This document shows, piece by piece, positions 47,618 through 56,215 of a DNA stretch of 64,000 bases (positions are counted from its first letter, which is position 1; every line of letters begins with the position of its first letter). Origin of the DNA: BOG-224 sp963783505 (lineage in GTDB: Bacteria > Acidobacteriota > Terriglobia > Bryobacterales > Bryobacteraceae); the NCBI GenBank assembly GCA_963783505.1, contig CAWAOP010000048.1:1-64000 (forward strand), in the 5' to 3' direction. The position numbers and the translations under genes were made by a program. A model generated the notes under the pieces. It searched no databases and was not told the origin of the DNA. It saw nothing but the letters and a program-made list of their open reading frames with translations.

Positions 47618-49409
47618 CTACCTCGCCACCTTTGTCTCCAACTCCGCCCAGCGCGCGTAGAGCGCGTCCACGCGCCGGTGCGCTTCTTGCACCTTTTCGT
47701 AGGCTTCTTCCAGACGCTTGCCTTCGGCCGCGTCTTCCTGGCAGCTCGCGTTCGCGCGCGGCCAACTCCTCTTCGGCTTCGAGGATCTTATCCTGCATGC
47801 CGTCCCACTCGCGCTGCTCCAGGTAAGACAGCTTCGTCTTGGCAGTCTCGCGCTTGTGCGCTTGCAGTTCGGCGGCAGCGGCTGTCTTGGGCGCGTCTGG
47901 TTCCGCGCGCCAAGCTTCCCATTGGGAGTAGTCGGCGAAGGTTCTCGCGGCGCCGTCTTCGAGCGCGATGACGGCGGTGGAGACGCGGTCCAGCAAGTAG
48001 CGGTCGTGACTCACCAGCACCATCGCTCCGGGGAAATCGAGCAGGCTTTCTTCGAGCGCTTCGAGAGTGGGGATATCCAAGTCGTTGGTTGGCTCGTCGA
48101 GCAGCAGAACGTCGGCCGGAGCCAGCATCAGGCGGGCGATCATCACGCGCGCTTTCTCGCCGCCGGAGAGGCGCGCGACCGGCATTTCCATCTGCTCGTC
48201 GCGGAACAGAAACCGCTTGGCCCAGCCGAAGACGTGGATCGGACGGCCGCGGTAGATTACCGAATCTCCCTCCGGGCACAGCGCGCGGCGCAGGCTGATT
48301 TCGGGGTCGAGATGCGCGCCGCGGTCCTGCGCGAAGCTCACCACGCGCAACAGGTCCGCGCGGCGGATCGTGCCTTCGTCCGGCGCGAGCGTTCCTTCGA
48401 GAGTCTTCAGCAGCGTGGTCTTGCCGCTGCCGTTCGCGCCCAGCAGGCCGATGCGCATGCCAGGCGAAAGCGTCACGTTCAGGCTCCCGAACAGCCGCTT
48501 CCCGCCGAGCGATTTTCCAATGCCCTCGGCCTCAATCAGGCGTTTGGTCTTGCGGTCGGTGTCCGTGAAGTCAATTGCGGCCGTAGCCGTGCGTGCGCGC
48601 GCCGTGGCGGCCGCCAGTTCCTCGATCAGTTCGCCCGCGGCGTCAATCCGCGCCTTGCTCTTGCCGGCGCGCGCCTTGGGGCCGCGCCGCAACCATTCGA
48701 TTTCGCGCCGCACCTTTGTCGCCAGCGACGTCTGCTGTTTCTGCTGCGCTTCCAGAAACTCCTCGCGCCGCTCCAGAAACTCGCTGTAGTTTCCGTTCAC
48801 CTGGAACGCGCTCTGCGGGTAGACCGGGTTCACCTCCACCATGCGTGTGGCCACGCGCTCCAGAAAGTACCGGTCGTGCGTCACCACCATGCTGGCGTTG
48901 ACGGACGCGAGCGCCTGTTCCAGCCACAGGATTCCTTCTACATCCAGGTGATTGGTGGGCTCGTCGAGCAGCAGGATATCGGGCTCCGCGATCGACGCCG
49001 CGGCGATGGCGAGCCGCTTCTTCCACCCGCCCGAAAGCGCCGAGGCGGGCGTTGAGAGCGAATCGAACCCCGCGCGACCCAGCATCATCTGCATGCGGAG
49101 CGTCTTGTCGTCCTCGCCGGTGCGCGCATCCGCCATCGCCGCGGCCAGCACGCTGCCGACGGTATCGTCCTCGGCGAACAGCGAATCCTGCGGCACGTAA
49201 GCCAGCCGCGCCTGCTTGCGCAACGCCCGCGCCCCCGCGTCCGGCGGCTCCTTGCCCGCGAGGATTTCGAGCAGTGTGGTCTTCCCGCTGCCATTCGGCC
49301 CGATCACGCCGACGCGATCCCCATCCGCGATCCCTAGCGCCAGGTCCTCGAAAAGCGCCCGCACGCCATGCGTTTTCGAAAGCCCCGAGACGCTGAGAAC
49401 AATGGCCAT
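47618..49409 (-). CDS. ABC-F ATPase (Uup/EttA-like), one frameshift at the C-terminus
   Basis: A soluble protein with two ATPase domains, about 596 residues after repair. Walker A motifs are VIGPNGSGKTTLLEI and LLGANGSGKTTLLKT, the signatures ALSGGWKKRL and RLSGGEKARV, and the Walker B motifs LLLDEPTNHLDV and LLLDEPTNDLDI. The linker between domains is the ABC-F crossover segment (about 220-290). A C-terminal coiled coil begins at AHKRETAKTKLSYLEQREWD. The frame breaks near 47738-47744. Deleting one C restores ELQEDAAEGKRLEEAYEKV and a stop at 47618, the usual Uup ending. ABC-F proteins act on the ribosome; no transmembrane part exists. It is single and starts at ATG 49409. Confidence 0.9.
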
Positions 49410-49476
49410 CTCTATTCAGGATCGCATTGCGGCGGAAGCGAGCCTGGAAATAGTGGCTCGGGCCTTTGGCCGACAG

Positions 49477-49496
49477 CGTCGAGATTCATCTCGACG
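49477..49496. repeat. Hairpin repeat CGTCGAGAT...ATCTCGACG
   Basis: A 9-bp perfect stem with a two-base loop, 68 bases upstream of the ABC-F start. It is the counterpart of 47537-47556. Confidence 0.65.
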
Positions 49497-49633
49497 TTCC
49501 GTCTGGCCTGCCCCAGATGGATCTGCCGGTCCTTGGGCGTCTGAGACGGAAAGCGGACAGTCCATTACGGGCGGGTCCGGCGGCCAATGCGCATCCGTTG
49601 CGCGCTGGCCGCCGGCCGCGGGTCCTGAGGCTG

Positions 49634-49960
49634 TCAGAACTCGAGTTCGGTGTCCGATCCGCCGACGTCGATCACCTTCAGGCGAAGGGTGTCGCCTTCC
49701 GTGACTGTCCTGATCTTCGTGTCGCTGAACTTCGAGTTGGTGGATTCCACCTTGACAGGGACGGATACGGGCTTGGAACCCTCCTCGCGCTCGAATACGG
49801 CGTTCGAGCCCTTCACGGACACCATGTAGGCGCCCGGCTTGAGCTGGGTCTGACCAACAACGGTGGGGGCAGAAAGGGAAATGTGAATGTACTTCGTGCT
49901 TGCGAAGGATAGTCCGGCCAAGGCCAGGACGCCCGCGCACAATAAGGCTCTGATTTTCAT
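49634..49960 (-). CDS. Small secreted protein of unknown function
   Basis: A 108-residue protein: signal MKIRALLCAGVLALAGLSFA, then a short beta-rich domain (YIHISLSAPTVVGQTQLKPG; AYMVSVKGSNAVFEREEG; VPVKVESTNSKFSDTKIRTV). The start is ATG 49960, with GGAGA about nine bases upstream. It is a single exported domain with no cysteines or catalytic motif visible. I recognise no named family; proteins of this size and form are common in acidobacterial genomes. It lies between the ABC-F gene and a large beta-helix gene. Confidence 0.7.
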   Translation of the reverse strand: MKIRALLCAGVLALAGLSFASTKYIHISLSAPTVVGQTQLKPGAYMVSVKGSNAVFEREEGSKPVSVPVKVESTNSKFSDTKIRTVTEGDTLRLKVIDVGGSDTELEF

Positions 49961-50162
49961 GGTTTGACGTTCTCCATTGGACCAATTCCCTCGGCCAATA
50001 GACGCCGGAGTTTCGTTCCATAGTAGAGACGCTCCGACGGGCGAATATGTTTCCACCGGAAGGTGGTGCTTCGCACTTTTTTTGACGGCAAATAGGATAA
50101 AATGAGTCTAATAATCGTGAAACAGATGAGTTAGTTCGGGTGCCCGCAAATGCGTCCACCTG

Positions 50163-51929
50163 CTATGGATAATTCGTCAATCTCGGCGCATCGCGTACAT
50201 GCGAGGGCAGCGCGGTTTCGCCCGCGTCGTTGATGATGTGGGTGATGGCGCCGAGCTGCGCCAGCGCGATCGTAACCATGTCGTGGAATTTGACGTTGGG
50301 GTTCTTGGGGACTTCGAACGCCCGGGTAAGGACTACATTGGGCCTTCGGAAGACGCTGTACACGCCGAGCCCCCAGGCTTCATGGCTGGTGACGTTACCG
50401 GCGACCTTATAAGACGCCCAGCCGTTCACGCCGGGCGCGCTGGTGTAGCTGGGCTGATCGGGCGGGTCGTAGGGGATTTCGGATTGGTAAAAGTAAACGC
50501 GTCCGCCGTTGCCGTTCCACAGCACTTGATATTCCTGAAGGTGCTCCACGAACAGCCCGTAGACCGTGACGTTATCGCCGTTCACGATTAACCCGTTCGC
50601 GCTCGTGTTGATGGTCCAGCCGACGCTCTGATTCTGGCCGTGGTCCGCGCGCCAGATCCAGGTGTGATCGAGGATCACGTCGTTGCTGTTGATCCTCAGG
50701 TTGACGGATGCGCGCCCCGGCGCGGCGCCGCCGATGCGGAAGAAAACGTCGTGAAGCGAAATGGGGTTCGCCGAGTGGCGCGGCTTGCCGCGCGTCGGCC
50801 CCACTTCGAGCATGACGGGCGAATTCACGGCTCCCGCGTCGAAGAGGATGCCCGCGATGATGATGCCGTCCGCATCCGCCGTGGTCATGGCAGGCACGCC
50901 GTTATCGGGAAGCAGCGTAGCGAAGCCCAGCCCTAATACAACCGTGTTGGCTTTGGTCACCTTGATGGTCTCGGTGAGGTGGTAGATGCCGGGAGTGAGC
51001 AGCAGATGCTTGCCCTTCGCCAACTGAGCGTTGATGGTGGCCGCCGTGTCTTTGTCGGGCCTCGCGATGTAGAACTGGCCGATGGGGATGTTCTTCCCCG
51101 GCGTAGAGCCCGCGCGCCAGGTGATGCCCGCGCTGTTTGCCCGCAGCGACGGAACGCGAACGCTGTAATTCCCCGCGGAATCCGCCTGAAGGAATGGCTT
51201 CTCGCGCACGATCGGGGTTTGGGCGATCTTCGTGATGGGCGGAGCCGGCCACGAGCCTTCCGGCGGATTCACATTCCCCACAAAAACCATGTTCCAGTTC
51301 GCGCCGTTCCAACTGGACCACTCCGTGTTGCGAGCGATCCACTGCTGCTGCGGACCCGAGTTCACCTTGCCATCGATCAGGTCGTCGGCCATCCATCCGC
51401 CGCTGGCCGAGCCGCCCTGGTGAAGAGCCAAGTCGCCCTTGATGTGCATGCGGCGGAACGGGTCGGCCTGCGAGACGGCCCATTGCATGAGCCCGCCCGC
51501 GGGCGTGACGGAAAAGCCTTCGGCCGCCCGCCAGAAAGTTACCAGCGCGCTGTTGCCTCGCGCGGGGCCTGCGTGAACGTTGCCGGAGATCTGCACCGCG
51601 TCCGGCGACGCCCCGAGGCCGAGCACCTGGGTGTAGAACCCGATGGGAACATCCAGCTTATAAGTCCCCGGCAGGAACAGGAACGCGTAGCGCGCGTTCC
51701 CGAACTGGCTGTTTCCCTGTTCGTCCCAAACCTTGTTGATTCGCTCCTGCATAGCCGCCGCGGGAAGCGATGGATTGAAGACCAGGACGTTGGGGCCGAA
51801 ATCCGGCGGCGAACCGGCATTCAGCGTGCCGCAGATGAGCGGCGCCAGCAGCAGTAGCGCGGCCACGCTTGCGGCCGCCCGCAAACAATCCGAGCTCCGC
51901 GAGTTCATGAAGCATGTGATTCTTGACAT
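50163..51929 (-). CDS. Secreted parallel beta-helix protein (GH55/pectate-lyase-like fold)
   Basis: A 588-residue exported protein. The signal is around AASVAALLLLAPLICGTLNAG. Two beta-helix lobes appear: NVLVFNPSLPAAAMQERIN with YAFLFLPGTYKLDVPIGFY, and later HLLLTPGIYHLTETIKVTKANTVVLGLGF, followed by ADGIIIAGILFDAG and VNLRINSNDVILDHTWIWR. Ladders of this type bind polysaccharides in GH55 glucanases and pectin enzymes; the LLLTPGIYHL motif is common in a bacterial group annotated only as glycosyl-hydrolase-like. No catalytic residue can be pinned down. Substrate and activity are open; a carbohydrate role fits the neighbourhood. Confidence 0.72.
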   Translation of the reverse strand: MSRITCFMNSRSSDCLRAAASVAALLLLAPLICGTLNAGSPPDFGPNVLVFNPSLPAAAMQERINKVWDEQGNSQFGNARYAFLFLPGTYKLDVPIGFYTQVLGLGASPDAVQISGNVHAGPARGNSALVTFWRAAEGFSVTPAGGLMQWAVSQADPFRRMHIKGDLALHQGGSASGGWMADDLIDGKVNSGPQQQWIARNTEWSSWNGANWNMVFVGNVNPPEGSWPAPPITKIAQTPIVREKPFLQADSAGNYSVRVPSLRANSAGITWRAGSTPGKNIPIGQFYIARPDKDTAATINAQLAKGKHLLLTPGIYHLTETIKVTKANTVVLGLGFATLLPDNGVPAMTTADADGIIIAGILFDAGAVNSPVMLEVGPTRGKPRHSANPISLHDVFFRIGGAAPGRASVNLRINSNDVILDHTWIWRADHGQNQSVGWTINTSANGLIVNGDNVTVYGLFVEHLQEYQVLWNGNGGRVYFYQSEIPYDPPDQPSYTSAPGVNGWASYKVAGNVTSHEAWGLGVYSVFRRPNVVLTRAFEVPKNPNVKFHDMVTIALAQLGAITHIINDAGETALPSHVRDAPRLTNYP

Positions 51930-52005
51930 GCGGCGTCACTCCTTTCGCGACGATCGATCCGATTCAGGATGCGCGATCCTGAACTCTCAAGAAACCCCTC
52001 GCCGG

Positions 52006-53700
52006 CTAGCCCGGGCGTTCCACGGGCCGGGCGCCGAACAGCGCGCGCCAATCGTGAACCTCGGAAATCAGAACCGTAGCCGCATCCTCGGCAATCTGCC
52101 CCAGCCGGCTCAGAGTCAGCGGCCGGGAGGCCGCCTCCAGCCTCTGCCTGATTTCCCGCAGGCCATTCCGCATTCCCAGCGAGCGAATCCTGAGCCCCCG
52201 GAACTCGCCCTGAGCGGAAATGCCCGCCAGCGCGGCGCCCAGCGCGGGCAGCATCGCCGTGGCGAACGTGGGCCACGTCCTGGAAACCAGAAAGTGAGCC
52301 AGGCAGAAGCAGCCGGTCGCGACGAAGATGACCGAACTCGTGAGATGGACCCGATGCTCGAGCAGGTGACACCGCTCGGCCGTTCTTTCATGGAAATCGG
52401 CTTGATCCTTCAGCACGTCCCGAAGCCTCTCGCGGGCGCGGAGGACAAACCCGGAATCGGCGCGCGCGTTCTGCAAGCCGAGTTCGCGGACCACCGCGCG
52501 GAACTGCCAGTCCACCCATTGCGTCTGCGAGTCTTCTCTGGGCTGATACAACGGCGGACGGAACTCCGGAATGGTGCGGCCCATCATAGCCAGAAAATCC
52601 AGGATGCGCAGAAGTTCCGCCAGAGATCGGTAGGAAAGCCAGCGCATGTGCCATTCGCCGCGGGTGGCGCGAAAACTGCTCCATCCGATCAGGACAATCA
52701 GGAACAATTCGATTGCTGCGCAGACGCGCGCGAGGGACTCTTCATGCCCCGGAACCAGGATCGGCACGAGCGCCGCCGTTACCGCCATCCAGGCGCAAAC
52801 GTGCATGCGGACGCCGGCGCTGCGACAGCGGGCGGCGTAGTCCATGGCCAGCGTATCGGCCCACTCGAAATGCCGCTTGACCAGGGGCCAGATGACGGCT
52901 TCCACTTCGCCCGCCGGCGCCCGCTTGCGGCCCGCCAGCACGAGCTTCTCGAACCAGCGATAAAATGCGTGCTGCCGTTTCGGCCAGGTCTCGTTGAAGT
53001 ATGCGCGCAATAAGGGATTGTCGGGCGCCGCAATGTTGCGGCGGAGGCGTCCGCAAAGTTCCTCGAGCGTCGCAGGCTCCCCGCAGACGCTAATGGTATG
53101 CGGCGCGCGAGAATCGATGCGGATCACCAGTACTCCCGCGTCCAGCGCATCGTTGACGATATCGGCGGCGCCCCCCAATCCCGCGGCCGCCTCTCCATCC
53201 CAAACCGCTATCAGCGCGTCGCACTGCCGCACCAGCGATCTGCCCGAGGCCAGATACGCCAGGTCCGCGTTGGCTCGCGCGCCGTTCAATTCGAAGACGG
53301 CGGTGGCGCGCCCGAGCAATCCGCGAAACGTACTGACGGATTCGGGCCCCTGAAAATCCCGCTCGTACTCCTCGCACGGGAACGGAAGAATGCATTGCAG
53401 TTCGAAGCCGCTCTCCAGACCGACCTCGGCGACGACGCGGTCGGCGCCTTCCGCCAGAGCCGACAGCACACGGAAAACCGGCGGAGCCGAATCGTATGCG
53501 GCGTCACCGGAGCGGGATAGCACGGGAGCTTCCAGCGCCTTGAGAACCTCGGCGATTCGCGCGCGCAAAACGTCAAGCCGCGCCTGGCCCAGTTTGTTCG
53601 GCCGGTGCCCGGTCACGCCGACGCGGAGCGTAAGGCGGGCTCGGGGAGGACCGGGCTTCCTCGCCGGGCCACTCACTACGACTTCGTCGCTATCACTCAT
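52006..53700 (-). CDS. SLOG-like nucleotide-binding domain fused to a SLATT-like membrane domain
   Basis: A 564-residue protein. The N-terminal 200 residues look like a SLOG (DprA/LOG-type Rossmann-like) domain: LRVGVTGHRPNKLG, FRVLSALAEGADRVVAE and CDALIAVWDGEAAAGLGG followed by ADIVNDALDAGVLVIRID. A helical stretch follows, then two transmembrane hairpins, near 299-345 (MAVTAALVPILV; AIELFLIVLIGWSSF) and near 454-500 (SSVIFVATGCFCLAHFLV; MLPALGAALAGISA), with coiled segments between. This matches the SLOG plus SLATT layout proposed by Burroughs and colleagues for nucleotide-sensing membrane effectors of conflict systems. Fold assignment is from motifs only, and no nucleotide cyclase is adjacent. 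Confidence 0.7.
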   Translation of the reverse strand: MSDSDEVVVSGPARKPGPPRARLTLRVGVTGHRPNKLGQARLDVLRARIAEVLKALEAPVLSRSGDAAYDSAPPVFRVLSALAEGADRVVAEVGLESGFELQCILPFPCEEYERDFQGPESVSTFRGLLGRATAVFELNGARANADLAYLASGRSLVRQCDALIAVWDGEAAAGLGGAADIVNDALDAGVLVIRIDSRAPHTISVCGEPATLEELCGRLRRNIAAPDNPLLRAYFNETWPKRQHAFYRWFEKLVLAGRKRAPAGEVEAVIWPLVKRHFEWADTLAMDYAARCRSAGVRMHVCAWMAVTAALVPILVPGHEESLARVCAAIELFLIVLIGWSSFRATRGEWHMRWLSYRSLAELLRILDFLAMMGRTIPEFRPPLYQPREDSQTQWVDWQFRAVVRELGLQNARADSGFVLRARERLRDVLKDQADFHERTAERCHLLEHRVHLTSSVIFVATGCFCLAHFLVSRTWPTFATAMLPALGAALAGISAQGEFRGLRIRSLGMRNGLREIRQRLEAASRPLTLSRLGQIAEDAATVLISEVHDWRALFGARPVERPG

Positions 53701-53725
53701 TGCCGTCCAGCTTCGAGTTTAGGAA

Positions 53726-53935
53726 GTGAACACCCAGCTTACACTCAGGCGCGCGGTTTTGCAGGCGCTGCCCGCCGCGGCGAGTCATCGGCTTGCGGGA
53801 CCGGCCTGGAAGCTGGCAATCTCATCCTGGACGGCGCCGGAGAGCGAAACACTGGCTCGCGAGGCCCTCGCGCTGGACACCAGCCAGGCGGTCAGGAAGT
53901 TCCTCCGTGAAGCGAGCTCCGCGAAGCGGTGGTAG
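53726..53935 (+). CDS. Possible small protein
   Basis: A 69-residue open frame with a GTG start, 27 bases before the next gene. Codon use resembles neighbouring genes, and the helical ending ALDTSQAVRKFLREASSAKR is protein-like. The ribosome site is poor (AGGAA directly before GTG) and there is no recognisable domain. It may be spurious. Confidence 0.3.
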   Translation: MNTQLTLRRAVLQALPAAASHRLAGPAWKLAISSWTAPESETLAREALALDTSQAVRKFLREASSAKRW

Positions 53936-53962
53936 AATCTTCCCGTCCGAGGAGGAACGCCC

Positions 53963-55216
53963 GTGAATCGACGTCATTTGCTTCAGCTCGCCGTCGGCAC
54001 AGCCGCGGCTCCGAGTTTCGCCCGCGTCATCGCCGCGGCCACCGACCGGTCTCCCGCCGAGATCGCCACCGACGAGGATTTCTGGGCCGCCGTGCGCAAT
54101 GAGTTCACCGTCGATCGCCTGGTAGTGAATCTGAACAACGGATATGTTTCGCCCTCCCCGCGCCCCGTGCAGGACGCCATGCGCCGGTATCTCGAGTACA
54201 CCGACATGGGGCCGTACCATACCATGGTCCGGCAGTTGGACCCGAAAATCGAGATGACGCGGCGCATGATCGCCGAGGCGGCGGGGTGCGACGCCGAGGA
54301 GATCGCCGTTACCCGTAATTCGAGCGAGGCGCTCGAAATCGCGCAGCTTGGCGTCAAACTCAACCCCGGCGACGAGGTCCTCACCACCAACCAGGACTAC
54401 CCGCGAATGCTCGTCGCGTTCGATCAGCGCGCCCGCCGCGAGGGCATTCGCGTCAAGCAGATTTCGTTCCCCGTCCCGACGCCCAGCCTGGACGACCTGT
54501 ACCGCCGCTTCGAAGCGGCCGTCACGCCCGCCACGAAATTGATCCTGGTCTGCCACATCACCAACCGGACCGGACAGATTTTCCCGGTGCGCCGCATCTG
54601 CGATATGGCGCACGCGCGCGGCATCAAGGTAATCTGCGACGGCGCGCACGCATTCAGCCATTTCCCGGTCCATATCCCCGATTTGGCATGCGACTACTAT
54701 GGCGTGAGCCTGCACAAGTGGACCTATGCTCCCATCGGCACGGGCTTCCTTTATGTGCGCAAGCCGCTCATCCGGGACACATGGGCCTTGATGGCCGCGG
54801 GCGAAACCCAGGACGACAATATTCGCAAGTTCGAGGAGATCGGCACGCATCCGGCCGCGAACTACGACGCCATCTGCGAGGCGCTCGTCTTCAACCAGAA
54901 CATCGGCATCGAACGCAAGTCCGCGCGCTTGCGCTACCTGAAGGACCGCTGGGCCACGGCGCTCGGCGCTCATCCGCGGATTCGGATTCTGCACAATCCG
55001 GCGCCGGAGATGTCCTGCGGGATCGGCATGTTCGGGCTCCGCGATGGCGACCCGGCCGCCCTGGGGCGCGCTCTCGAATCCAAATACAACATTTTCGTTT
55101 CGCTCATGGGCCACGCCGAGTATACGGGCTTGCGCATTACTCCCAATGTCTACACCACCATCCGCGATATCGATTACTTCGTCCGCGCGGTGGAGACGGA
55201 ATTGAAAGCCGCGTAG
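53963..55216 (+). CDS. Exported class V aminotransferase-fold PLP enzyme (isopenicillin-N-epimerase-like)
   Basis: A 417-residue PLP-dependent enzyme with GTG start and strong site GGAGGAA at 53951-53957. The N-terminus NRRHLLQLAVGTAAAPSFA looks like a twin-arginine signal, so the folded holoenzyme would be exported. Family marks: VNLNNGYVSPSPRPVQDAM, VTRNSSEALEIAQLGV, GDEVLTTNQDYPRM, VICDGAHAFSHFPVHI and the Schiff-base Lys in YGVSLHKWTYAPIGTGFLY (about residue 252). It belongs to the CefD/desulfurase group but the reaction is not deducible. It is followed after 15 bases by a propeller gene, which then overlaps a third gene; the three form an operon. Confidence 0.85.
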   Translation: MNRRHLLQLAVGTAAAPSFARVIAAATDRSPAEIATDEDFWAAVRNEFTVDRLVVNLNNGYVSPSPRPVQDAMRRYLEYTDMGPYHTMVRQLDPKIEMTRRMIAEAAGCDAEEIAVTRNSSEALEIAQLGVKLNPGDEVLTTNQDYPRMLVAFDQRARREGIRVKQISFPVPTPSLDDLYRRFEAAVTPATKLILVCHITNRTGQIFPVRRICDMAHARGIKVICDGAHAFSHFPVHIPDLACDYYGVSLHKWTYAPIGTGFLYVRKPLIRDTWALMAAGETQDDNIRKFEEIGTHPAANYDAICEALVFNQNIGIERKSARLRYLKDRWATALGAHPRIRILHNPAPEMSCGIGMFGLRDGDPAALGRALESKYNIFVSLMGHAEYTGLRITPNVYTTIRDIDYFVRAVETELKAA

Positions 55217-55231
55217 CGCGGGGACTCACTT

Positions 55232-56215
55232 ATGCGCCTCTTATCTCTTTTGTATCTGCTCCCGCTTCTGGCTCACGGCCAGTACACGCTTTTCACCGCG
55301 ATGGTCACCTCGAAGGGTTACGTGGTGGGGGCCAAGCTGCCGCCGAGCGGGATCTTCGTGAAATCCGCCACTGGGGAATGGCGGCACGTGGGATTCAATC
55401 ACCCCTCCATCAACGCTCTGGATTTCGATCCGCGCGAACCCTCCACCGTGTACGCAGCCGCGGGCAACGGGTTGATCGAAGTCACTCAAGGCGGCGCCCG
55501 CTGGCGGATTTTAACGGGCAGCGATGTGACCGAGCTGCGGGATGTGGCCGTGGACCCGAACGCTCCCGGAACCATCTACTTCGCCCATACGGCCGGCATT
55601 GAGGTGACGCACGACCGTGGCGCCACGTGGCAGTCCGCCGCTACCGGCCTGCACCGGAGGTGCGTGGAGGCCCTGCGTGTGGACCGCCGCCGAACCGGAG
55701 TCCTGGTGGCTGGCAACGAGGAGGGCCTGTTTCGCAGCGAGGATGGCGGCAAGACCTGGCGCCTTGCGGGCGCGGCCGGAATCCAGGTGCTGCATCTCGA
55801 GCAATCGCCCCACGACCCATGCTACTGGCTGGCCGCGACGCAGGGCGGCGGGTTGTTCGCATCCACGGATTGCGGCGTGACATTTGAAGGCAATGGAAAC
55901 TTGGGAGTGGGGCGGAACCTATCCGACATTGCTTTCGACCCGGTCGCGGAGAATCGGATCGCCGTGGCGGGGTGGGGCGTTGGCGTCGCCATCTCCGATG
56001 ACCGCGGTAAGAGCTGGCAGCCGCGCAATGCGGGCCTTCCGTCCGACGCCGTGTGGAGCGTGGCTTTCGATCCCGCAAAGCCCGGCCGCATGTACGCCAG
56101 CGTTCACGAAGCGGCCCTCTACCTATCCGAGGACTACGGCAAAACCTGGGCCAAGGACGGGCTCGAGGGCAGCCGCGTGTTCCGCATGAGATTCGTCCCG
56201 GAGGCGCCCCGATGA
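55232..56215 (+). CDS. Secreted BNR/sortilin-like beta-propeller protein
   Basis: A 327-residue exported protein: signal MRLLSLLYLLPLLAHG, then propeller blades with Asp-box-like repeats, among them EVTHDRGATWQSAATGLH, FRSEDGGKTWRLAGAAG, FASTDCGVTFEGNGNLG, AISDDRGKSWQPRNAGLP and YLSEDYGKTWAKDGLEG. About seven blades fit the length. This BNR/VPS10-like fold often binds glycans or proteins; no catalytic residue is evident. Its TGA overlaps the next ATG (ATGA), so translation is coupled to the gene at 56212. Position after an exported PLP enzyme suggests an extracytoplasmic complex, which is an inference. Confidence 0.82.
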   Translation: MRLLSLLYLLPLLAHGQYTLFTAMVTSKGYVVGAKLPPSGIFVKSATGEWRHVGFNHPSINALDFDPREPSTVYAAAGNGLIEVTQGGARWRILTGSDVTELRDVAVDPNAPGTIYFAHTAGIEVTHDRGATWQSAATGLHRRCVEALRVDRRRTGVLVAGNEEGLFRSEDGGKTWRLAGAAGIQVLHLEQSPHDPCYWLAATQGGGLFASTDCGVTFEGNGNLGVGRNLSDIAFDPVAENRIAVAGWGVGVAISDDRGKSWQPRNAGLPSDAVWSVAFDPAKPGRMYASVHEAALYLSEDYGKTWAKDGLEGSRVFRMRFVPEAPR

